Of a stretch of DNA of 64,000 nt, positions 35,341 to 44,529 are shown in pieces. Positions within the stretch are counted from its first letter, which is position 1. Each line of letters opens with the position of its first letter. The notes beneath the pieces are model-generated. The model worked only from the letters and a program-made list of their open reading frames with translations. It was not told where the DNA came from and ran no database searches. The DNA is taken from assembly GCA_035236585.1 (NCBI GenBank), contig CP141139.1, forward strand, positions 36,899,217-36,963,216, in the 5' to 3' direction. Both the position numbers and the translations under genes were made by a program. Origin of the DNA: Warburgia ugandensis. Lineage: Eukaryota > Streptophyta > Magnoliopsida > Canellales > Canellaceae.

Positions 35341-36921
35341 AGAGTTGATGAAAGCTATCACCCCTTGATTTGGCATGGACAAGAACTTACTCATGGGCCC
35401 TCTACAATAGCGAGAAGAAATGATTTTGAAGATTTTATAGGAAGTTTCATAGATACTAGAGCTGAACTGATGTTTTGAGATGCATAGGATGACTTTCAAG
35501 ACAGCCCTAAACAATTTTAAAATACATTGGAGGAAATTGATGAGCTATTGTACATTGGGTGTACTAATTATACCATGTCGTTTGCATTGTATAACTTTAA
35601 AATTTGAAATCAAGGTTTGGTTTTTGAGATAAAGGTTTTACAAAAGTATTGAAAGTAGTGGTAAAATGCTACTAAAAGAGGACAAACTTGTGAGGTCCGC
35701 ATGAGAGGCAAAGAAAACTCTAACTGCACTAGGCCTTGTTTTGTGTGTCTTACATCAATTTGTAGGATGTACAATTTGTGTTGAAGCTATTGGAGCCTAC
35801 TTTCTCACACAAAAAAGATAACTCAAAAATCTCATTTACATTCTTAGTGGTTGTAAGTATGAAAAGATTCATGCTTGTCCCAATTACTGTATCTTATATA
35901 AGAAGGAAGCTAAAGAAGAATCCATCTGAGTAGGTGAAAGACATCCCTATAAAGATCCTATTATATTTTCCCCCTATCACAATCAAGGATATTTGAGATT
36001 TTTTTCTTATATGAGATTTTCCAATACTTCTATGTTGGGATTAGTTACGAGTTCCAATTTGATACAAATTTATATTTTTTGGGAAATAGTGGGAATGTGC
36101 TCATATCTATTAATCCATAGTTTAAAAGAATGTTTTGAATTGTAAAAATGGTGAAGAAATTAATATTGCATGACAAGAAGAGGGTAGCTAATAGTTATGT
36201 ATGCCATCTAGCAAGTAAGCCACTGTAGAAGCTCATAGACTTCATCTAGCCTAATTTTGGAAATGAATCTAGAAACTATGAATTGCAATATATGTAAAAT
36301 CCTCATGGTTCCATCAGCATTAGGTATATATGTTGGCCTACTCTAACAGTTTGTTATAACCTCCTACCGTTGTTATGCATGAAAAGGAAGTTCATGATGT
36401 TAACTATATTGTTAAAGGGTCCCAAGCAACTAGGTAATGATATTGATGTGTACTTGGTCCATTTCATCATGGATCTTAAGAAATTATGAAATGTGGGGGT
36501 TGAAGGTTATGATGCGTACAAGAAAGATTCATTGACATTAAGGCGATATTGTTGTGGATAACAAGTGACTTCCCTATGCATGGTTATTTGTCGAGATGTG
36601 TTGTCAAGGGATACAATGCTTATCTAGTATGTAGTGACCAAATGTATCCTATATGACTTAAACATGATAGAAAAATGACACTCCTTACGTACATAACATG
36701 GTTGCATAGAGACCATCCATACCTTTATTAAGAAGGGAAATTTAATGGTAGTGTAGAGACAAGGACACATCCAAAGATGTGATAGGATGACAAGTATTGG
36801 AATAGGTTCAAAACCTTAACATCTTATGGGGGAAGAAGAAAGCAAATAAACATACATGTGATAGAGACTCTAAAGCAATTGGAAGAAGAAGTTAATATTC
36901 TTTGACCTTGTGTACTAGAAA
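35341..36921 (+). pseudogene. TNP2: TNP2 transposase, central piece (Transposase_21)
   Basis: The TNP2 reading resumes at 35341 with DESYHPLIWHGQELTH; the WHGE-like motif is typical of the segment after the N-terminal domain. Further on, 36350-36700 holds GNDIDVYLVHFIMDLKKLWN, then ITSDFPMHGYLSRCVVKGYN and AYLVC. These match the Transposase_21 core (G.DIDVYLxPLIDELKxLW, then WT(V/I)NDFPAYGxLSGWSTKGxxACP.C). The reading ends at 36921 where a solo LTR is inserted. In-frame stops and frame changes show it is a pseudogene. It sits between two retrotransposon insertions that both postdate the CACTA element. Confidence 0.75.
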
Positions 36922-38480
36922 TGTGACGACCCGGGTTTTCCCATGCATTTTTAAATGCAATATCTAATTCCTAAGGCGGGATGCATCCCTATTTGAAAAC
37001 CATTTTTATAAAAACCATGCAGTGTAGCAAATTTTTTTTAGTTTTAAACTCATTTTGAAAACCCCAAGTGTCATTTGCTTTCACAACAACCAAAGTAGTT
37101 TTTGAAAATTTCAAAAATCATAAATGTCTTCCCAGGTCTATCCAATCATAGCTCACATCCCAACTGTAAATAAATACAAATACATGTCCAAAGGGTAGAG
37201 TGTTTACTTACAAGTATGATTGTCTCTTTTTGAGTTTCTTGTGCTTAGCACTAACATTTCCTGAGGCGTCTTCTACTCATGAATGGAACTATCCTGAAAA
37301 ATGTTAAGGATTGGGTGAGTATATACTATACTCAGTAGGAGTCTATCACTACTAGTTTTACAATGCATGCTATGTTTAAAATCATATGCTCTTCAAAACA
37401 TGTGCATGTTCGAACAATCATGTTCAATATCGATATTAAAAACCATTGTCGAATTGGAATACTGACGACTTAAAGAATCGCATAATCCAAGTCAAAAGTA
37501 TCATACATACATATATATATATCATAAACATAATGATATGCATAAGATGCTCAAGTGAATCCAACTCATAGATATATGGTATGGTCAACCAACCTCATAT
37601 CATGCCATATGCAATGCAAGTAAGTCCACGGAAACATAGGGCCCACTATGCCCATGACCTCACGACAGTGTGTCCCCGGGTACTTGGGAACACTCAGTCA
37701 TAACCTCCACAGGGCATACGACACATCAACCCAGTGCCGTGACACCAGTGGTAGCCCCCTGTACCACATGCAGTCGACGTAGGGACATGCCCTTTTTGGG
37801 CGTGGTACCCATTCCACCTAATAGTGGTAGAGGCTAGGAGGCCACCCTAGACCTCTCGGCATAGCGCCCACAAGCTTACTAGCTCAAATCATATACGATC
37901 AAACAAGCAAAAACCTCTTTTTCAAAACCTATCCTCTTTGGGTCCCTCACAACTGCCTGGCCCTTACAACTACCTACCCAACATCTTTTGGTAACCCTCA
38001 AGGACATGCAATTTTTCAAAAACTCAATGCTCACAAATCATGCAATATATGCAATTGTTTGCAAAACATGTCTATGCATAAAGTATTTGTCATGTGCATG
38101 CTAAATTTGTTTATAAAATTAAGTCATGCTAAACAAGTCATATAACTTAAACTTAAAACATGCATTCTCAAAACAATCATGGGTTCTTTTAAAAAGTCTA
38201 GTAGCGATAGAGCACCTACCTCGAAGTCTCCTGGAGTCACGTCCTTTATCACTCAACCTGACCCTAGGTCTCATTTATAAACTCTTGGATATGAATGGAT
38301 AACAAGGAGTCCTTATCAATTTCAATCTATTTAGACATTAGATCGCTAGATCTGCCTTTTAGGGTCCATGGTCCTTGCCTAATTCATTGTCAGCCTAGAT
38401 CCTATGATATGGACCTACTATTCAATAGTTAAATTCTGTAAATTGTCCTCTGATCCTAACTTTATAGTCTCATTATGTCC

Positions 38481-38840
38481 GCGTGTCCCAATTCCTAGGA
38501 CACCCGTGCATCCTGGTTGAACCATGATCGCCTCACGTGCGTGCGTGCCCAAAGGCCGTGCCAGGGACCGTGTTTTGCACGCGTACATGCATGCTCAAGC
38601 GATGCACTATGACACGCATCTTGGATGGCATCGCACGGACGCACCTTTGGTGTAGCATGGCGCGTCTCAACTCCCAGGGCACCCCATGCATCTTGGTCGA
38701 GCCAGGACCCATTTCCTATGTCGCGTGCGCACCCGAAGGCTGCACCAGGGACAGTGTATGCACAGTCATACACTTGGAACCCGTCCCAGGGACCCTGTCC
38801 CAGGCGCACGTGATGCATGGCATCCCTGGGACGCCTTGTT
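38481..38840. repeat. Two degenerate ~180-bp GC-rich units in the solo LTR
   Basis: Unit one starts GCGTGTCCCAATTCC at 38481 and unit two GCGCGTCTCAACTCC at 38660, a period of about 180 bp. Each holds a CCCGAAGGC/CCAAAGGCC word followed by ACCAGGGAC or GCCAGGGAC. Overlapping open frames on both strands here come from the high GC content. Confidence 0.5.
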
Positions 38841-38909
38841 CGCACAAAGCTGGATGAAACCGGCTAGGTCGTTTTTCGGCTAGGAAGATCGGCTGGAAAC
38901 GCTAAATCC

Positions 38910-39334
38910 AGCACGGATCTAGCCTGAAAGGAGGAAGAACCCAAGAGAGAGGGAAGGATGAGCTTACCTGGGCAGCTTAGGGAGCGCCTATCGTCGGTGG
39001 TAGAGCCCCGTTCTGGTTCTGAAACTTCATGCCACCGGAAAACTCGACGAAGGGGAAAAACCCAGTTTTTGGGTGATGCCAGGGAAGAAATGGGGAAGAG
39101 AAAGAAGGGGAATGGCCGGCCAGCACGAATCTAGCCTGAAAGGAGGAAGAACCCAAGAGAGAGGGAAGGACAGGCTTACCTGGGCAGTTTAGGGAGCGCC
39201 TATCTCCGGTGGTAGAGCCCCATTCTGGTTCTGAAACTTCATGCCACCGGAAAACTCAACGAAGGGAAAAAAACCCAGTTTTTGGGTGATGCCAGGGAAG
39301 AAATGGGGAAGAGAAAGAAGGGGAATGGCCGGCC
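38910..39334. repeat. 212-bp tandem duplication in the solo LTR
   Basis: Two units, 38910-39121 and 39122-39334, both start AGCACG(G/A)ATCTAGCC and end GGGGAATGGCCGGCC. They differ at roughly eight to ten places by eye, mostly C/T and G/A. Confidence 0.85.
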
Positions 39335-39449
39335 TGATGGTCCTGGCCGTTGCCCAAAATCATAGGGAAACTAGGTTTCTGATTTTTGCCGGAAACCCCA
39401 GTCCCAAATGACCTAAAAAAATTGTGTTTTGGAGAGAGGGGAGATAGGG

Positions 39450-39458
39450 CTTTTTATA
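39450..39458 (-). promoter_or_regulatory. TATA motif of the solo LTR at 36922
   Basis: The minus strand reads TATAAAAAG. It corresponds to TATAAATAG at 56164 in the other copy and fixes element orientation. Confidence 0.5.
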
Positions 39459-39833
39459 GCTTTGCTATGGCGATGCCGCCATTGGCGGTGGCAGATTTCT
39501 CTGGAAACTAGGGTTTCTGGAGAAATCTAGAGGAAGAAGAAGATGGGGTGCCGTTATCAAAACGCCCCTTGCGTTTTCTGTCTTTTTTGTTTTTTTGTTT
39601 AAATTACAGAAATGCCCTTAATTTTAAACGACCGTAACTTCTTCATACGAACTCCATTTTTGGCGTTCTTTGAGGTGTTGGATTCCATTTTTCGAGTAGA
39701 ATCTAATGGTACTAAGTTTCCATACAAATTCCTTCATTTACTATTTTAAATAAAGTAAAACATTTAACACAATTTATTTCCCATAGAATGTCCAATTTTT
39801 GTTAAAAATAGCGTAAATTGCTCGGGCATTACA

Positions 39834-41620
39834 ACAAATCCCAACATTTGCTTGATGTCTTGCATATTGAGAGGAATGTGTTTACCTTGCTTGACATACC
39901 AAGAAAAAAAACAAAGGATAGACTTGCAACTCAAATGTATCTTATGTAGATGAGTTTGAAGAGAAGGTTGTATCCACATGATAGGGTCAAATGAGGAACG
40001 TACTTGCGTAAAGCAAATTATAGGCTTTATATAGAGGAGAGAAGAATAATGTGTAAAACTTTGTAAGAGTTCAAAGACCCATACCACTACTCTTCAAACT
40101 TTAAAAACATTATCTCCATGGAAGAGCAAAAAACTGTTGGGGATGAAGCTGCATGATTACCATGCACTAATGCAGCAATTCCTTTTTTTAGCTATACATT
40201 AGGTGTTGTCGAATAAATTTAGAGGATCTATAAAATTTTTTGCTACTTCATAAATGTTTTGTTCAAGAAGGTGGTGGATGTTTCAAAATTATAAGAAATC
40301 TAAGACTATCTAATGAAAACTTTATGTAAGCTTGAGACAAAATTTTCACTATCTTTCTTTGATATCTTTATAGTGCATCTCATTAATGAGGTCAAACTTT
40401 GTGGGGCATTTACTTGAGATGGATGTACGCATTTGATAAGTACATGAAAGTTTTGAAAGGGAATGTACAAAACCCCAATCGATCAAAAGAGTGTATAATT
40501 GAATGTTACATTGTAGAAGTAGCTTTAGAGTTTTGCACAAAGTAGTTATTAGGAGTGGATGCTATTAGAATCCTAAGAAAGAAATAATTAGTTGGATTTA
40601 GTTATCCAAAAGTTGATGAACCTAGCTTGAGTGGTCGTGTATATATCGTTGAACATAAAGAACAGGACTAGGTACACCTTTTTGTCTTGTGAAACAATGT
40701 TGATGAAGTTCACCCATACATTGAGTAAGTTGATCACACTTAACTCTTTCTCTCTCTTATCACATTCACATTTTCCTCTATTTTATATACATATAAAAAT
40801 TAATTAATGGTAATAATTTCCTTATATCTCTTCATTTGTATTGTGAGTACATGGACTTTTGAAAGGGAAGTGTTCATGATATGCTAAGAAATAGAAGTGG
40901 CTATAATATGAGCGCTATACTTTCACTCCTTTGCTTCATGAGAAGGTAAAATAAATTAATTCAAATTTTATTGATTTCAAACTATATATATATACTTAAT
41001 TACAACAATCATCCAACTTCATATATGCACAGGTTCAAGATCAGTAAGAAGTTCTAGATAATACTAAATTTGTATTCTTTGGTTCAATGATTATTACTTT
41101 TACACAAAAGATCATGATAACTCAGGAGCACAACAAAATAGCAGACTAGCTTATTTGCCAATGCTACTTTCTTTTCAAGTTCAAAGGATAACAACTAATA
41201 GTGGTGAATGGTACTTATTATGATGTTATACAAAAGATATAAGTGTTGGATTATATTAGCAAAACTATGTTGTGTTTAAGTGTGATTGGTGTAACACCAC
41301 AAAGATAACATCATAACTAATGCCCTTAGATAGACATTGGTTGACCTCAATAAGATCAATTATAAAAGCGATCAATTTATTTTGGCATCTCAAGTGAAAT
41401 AGGTATTTTATAGTCATGAATAACATGATAAGAGATGGTCGACTATTTTATTAGCCTACTAGTCGGACTTTTGTAATGAAGGAAACCTAGAAAATATTGC
41501 AATAGATTATCTTTGTATTACGAAAATAATCCCATCAATTGAGGTATTTGGTGAGAATGGGGATTATGTGCATGATGATGGTGAGAAGGGCTCTTGGTTG
41601 GAAAACAATATATGAGGGGG
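39834..41620 (+). pseudogene. TNP2: TNP2 transposase, C-terminal piece (DUF4218, DUF4216)
   Basis: Right after the solo LTR the plus strand reads QHLLDVLHIERNVFTLLDIP, the counterpart of the LRHNLDVMHIEKNICDS motif of plant TNP2. Near 40140-40180 LKLHDYHALMQQFL matches the LKSHDCHVLLQ(R/Q)LL motif that opens DUF4218. CIIECYIVEVALEFC near 40490 fits the GSIAEAYIxNECLTFC segment. About 41280 the piece VVFKCDWCNT matches the VVLFKCDW motif of DUF4216. Domain order is therefore complete. It ends near IPSIEVFGENGDYVHDDGEK at about 41530-41600. Several in-frame stops and frame changes are present. Confidence 0.75.
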
Positions 41621-41796
41621 GAAATTAAAATGTAAATATTTGAAACATAATTAAAAGAATTATCTCAAATTTACATGTGTATGTCTTTGTCTTACTTTTA
41701 CTAATGTATATGCATATATTTGTAGTTATATATCATGAAAGTACGTTAGGAACAGCCCAACCCAAGAATATTATAGACATTGCATGGAAGAGGGAG
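41621..41796. other. Noncoding sequence after TNP2
   Basis: AT-rich, nothing recognised. Confidence 0.4.
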
Positions 41797-41990
41797 TTTC
41801 AAAAGTCAATTTGAAGAAACTAACTTTAGAAATGGATTTTTAAAGTCGATTAAGGAAAATCAACTTTAAAAATAGCTTTTGAAGTTGATTTCCTTAATTG
41901 ACTTTAAAAATCAAAAATTTAAAGTTGGTTTACTAAAATTAACTTTAAATGAGGTTTTAAAGTTAGTTATGTTAAACAAACTTTGAAGCT
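41797..41990. repeat. Five-unit tandem array of ~39-bp palindromes
   Basis: Units lie at about 41797-41832, 41834-41872, 41874-41912, 41914-41951 and 41952-41990. Each has the form TTTAAAGTTGATT, a short spacer, then AATCAACTTTAAA with small changes, so each could fold as a hairpin with arms of 12 to 17 bp. The same arm sequence recurs at 42846-42916 and 50231-50448, so these are CACTA-type subterminal repeats, here placed inside the element right after TNP2. Confidence 0.75.
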
Positions 41991-42845
41991 CTTTCTCATA
42001 TATTGAAGGACTATGTTACATCTCTTTTTTTCCTCTCTTCTGAATTGACTATCTTCATCTAGTGGGTAGAAGGACAATTTCTTCCTCCAGTTCTTCTTTC
42101 TTTCTTGCCTCTCACTTGCCTGCATTAGGTTACTGGATTTTGACATTTGGGGAAAGAAAAGCATGATAAGAATAGCAAAACCCCTTGTTGTCATCCATTT
42201 TTCTTGTTATTAAATCTATGAGAAATATTTTGGATGAAGTGGGTTTTGTGATTGAAAATGTTGGGGTTAAGATCTTGGTTAGATTGTCATGATTTAGACA
42301 AAAGTCCTGTGATTTTAGTGAAAAAAGGGCATCTTGATCTATCCCTCAAAAGATATAGGGTAGAGTACAAACAAAAATGGAAATAATTAGGATTTATAGT
42401 TCCCATAAAAAATTGGGGTTCAATGATGAGAACTATCTTTGATGAAAGAGCTAATCAATTGGGTACAAAATGCTATACAAACTCCAAATCATAAGGCACT
42501 GGCTGTTAATTCCACTTTGGGCAGAGGATGTCAATATTAAAGCTTTACCAACAAAGGACTTGCAAGAGTGTAGTGCTAGAGAAATACTAAGAAGCCTTAT
42601 TTCATTAGGTGGTTCCAGATTCACTCTTTGATCATGCAGACAATTGCTAGCTCAATATGACATGGAATACTATGTAACATTTGATATGCGTAATTAAAGG
42701 ATGGTTAATTAGGAATTTTCCCAAAATTAATGGATTTTCTCATTCATGTGTTATTTTTGTTTATATATGTATAGAATGTGCAATTTTTGAAGTAGTGAAA
42801 GTATGATAACATCAATAAGAAGAAGAACTCGAGGGTTTACTTATG
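41991..42845. other. Noncoding interval with a block repeated from the CACTA left end
   Basis: From about 42660 the words ATGGAATACTATGTAACATT, GTAATTA(A/G)AGGAT and a TTGAAGTAGT word repeat in the same order as at 21984-22100. Otherwise nothing is recognised; the minus-strand frame 41967-42194 is not a known protein. Confidence 0.5.
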
Positions 42846-42916
42846 ATTTTTAAAGTTGATTTCTAGAAACCGACTTTAAAAACTATTGTAAAGTTGGTTT
42901 CCAAAACTGACTCTAT
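42846..42916. repeat. Two more palindromic subterminal-type units
   Basis: TTTTTAAAGTTGATTTC, TAG, then GAAACCGACTTTAAAAA minus one shared base forms a near-perfect hairpin at 42847-42881. A second unit with AAAGTTGGTTTCC follows to 42916. Confidence 0.65.
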
Positions 42917-42975
42917 CTCTCTATGGATTGCATGCTTCCTTGACTCTAAGACTTTCACTCTTGAAGAAGTAGGTT

Positions 42976-42977
<2 letters not shown>

Positions 42978-43057
<80 letters not shown>
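42978..43057. repeat. (CT)40 microsatellite
   Basis: Perfect CT dinucleotide over 80 bases. It causes the artificial LSLSLS and RERERE frames on the two strands. Confidence 0.95.
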
Positions 43058-43060
<3 letters not shown>

Positions 43061-43080
43061 CGCCTTTTGTATTTTTCTCT

Positions 43081-43507
43081 GTTGGTCATGTGTCACTTGA
43101 AAAACTAGACCGGTGCTAGTCCCTCTATTTCCTCGCTAGCTCCCTATCCTAGTCTATGTTGATCAATAAAACCCAGATTGACATAGGCCCTTTCTTTGCT
43201 CTCTCTATCTCTCTTTATATTGTCTTGTGTTGGTTGCGTAGTACCAGCAAAAACAAATTGACGCCGATGACCCCTCTCTCTCTCTCTCTATCATTGTCCA
43301 TGTCGATTGTGCGTGGCCGACAATACCCAAATTAGTGCTGGACCTACTCTACTTTCTCTATCTCTCCCTCTCTCAGTTCATGTTGGTCATGCTACCCCAA
43401 TAAAAGGACCCCTCTTTTTACTCTCTCCCCCCCCCCCCCCCCCCTCTCTCTCTCTGTGACAGTTGCATGGTGTTCGAAAAAACTAGATCGGCATCGAGTA
43501 CCCCTCT
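43081..43507. repeat. Six-unit degenerate minisatellite, period 71-80 bp
   Basis: Units start near 43081, 43158, 43229, 43302, 43382 and 43461. Each has a GTTGGTC/GTTGGTTGCG-like head, an A-rich AAAACTAGA(C/T)CGG-like middle, a G(A/T)CCCCT end and a CT-rich spacer. A run of 18 C (43427-43444) interrupts the fifth spacer. No function known. Confidence 0.65.
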
Positions 43508-44529
43508 AAGTAAAAATTTGGGCATGACCTAACTATTCTTCTCTTTTTTAAATAGTGGATACATAGTTTCACACCCTTATGGAGTCTAGAACTTGTGACT
43601 TTCATAGTAGAGATTCACTCCTATACCACCTATCTCCACAATTTTGACGGGTAAGACCTATCCTGACTGTAGTCCAATAGATGAATAGTTTGGATCATCA
43701 TCCATTTGGTCATTAAATGGATATTTACTATATATAATCTATCACATTAATAACAAAAAATCCAAGGATTTATGACTATGGTCGAGTATATGAGTCCTTG
43801 TTACTTATAGAGTTCAAGTACAATGCCTTGAGTTTTCTTATGTAAATTGATATTTGGAACAACACGTTAGGGATAGGCATTTATCTTACAAGATTCTCTC
43901 CATGTCAATGTCATTTGGAAACCGGTCATTGAAATTTGTAGCATTCTAGTGCTAAGCTATCACATTTCTTGTTAGTTTGATCGTTTCATCTTCTTTGTTG
44001 TCTATTTATTATCTTGATTATAGCTTATTCCACTGTTTTAATATCAATTTTTAGCTTCTTACTATATTCTATTTGTGCTAAAATGTTGTTTGGTATTTAC
44101 ATATTTGTTACATGTGCAAGCTTTATTTAATCTTCTAGGTCAATTGAGAAAATTCTAAATGTTTTAGGTATACACTTAGTCATTCTAATTAAATGTAGTT
44201 ATATATTTTATTGCTTCATATTTCAAAAATGCTACTCATGTTTCCCATGAAATGGTGGGAAGATTGAGTCTCCATTTATATTTTAGAATGTGAAATAATG
44301 GGTTATTAGGTGAATAGCATCACCATGCTTAAAATGTGCGAGTCTGAAAAATAAAGGAGACTCTGATAGATTTTTAACAGAAATAAAGGGTTTATTTTTG
44401 TGTTGTAACCTTTCTTTAAATGCCTTACATGGAATATTTGATTCATTGTGTTGTCATCTGTAGGAAAACTGGAACAAGAAGAACGTCAAGAATATGAACA
44501 ATAGTCCAACATGAGTGAATTGTTTTAAA
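43508..44529. other. CACTA interval before insertion D, no gene recognised
   Basis: AT-rich, without a convincing frame. Lying between TNP2 and the TNPA-like gene, it may be intron or 5' untranslated sequence of the latter. The last bases before D (about 44465-44520) read KLEQEERQEYEQ, possibly a charged N-terminal exon, but this is weak. Confidence 0.35.

Larger units (their letters stand above)
36922..39833 (-). mobile_element. Solo LTR of a chromovirus-type Ty3/Gypsy element, 2912 bp
   Basis: Plus-strand ends are TGTGACGACCCGGG at 36922 and GGGCATTACA at 39833. Flanks AGAAA (36917-36921) and ACAAA (39834-39838) are a 5-bp target duplication with one difference. The same LTR occurs in the opposite orientation at 55735-58312, sharing long blocks (for example around TGCAGTCGACGTAGGGAC). 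The strand is set by the TATA motif, which reads on the minus strand here, and by the TGTAATGCCC start typical of such LTRs. It has a GC-rich, CpG-rich part (38465-38880) and a tandem duplication (38910-39334). No internal region is attached. Confidence 0.8.

Noticed and set aside
38495-38883. Several overlapping frames of 60-116 residues on both strands
   Set aside because: They lie in the GC-rich part of a solo LTR, where stop codons are rare by composition; the words are tandem repeats and match no protein I know.
41797-41990. CRISPR-like array because of regular spacing
   Set aside because: Units are palindromes without unique spacers, in a plant DNA transposon.
42863-43100. Frames with long Leu-Ser or Arg-Glu runs on the two strands
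   Set aside because: They are the translation of the (CT)40 microsatellite.
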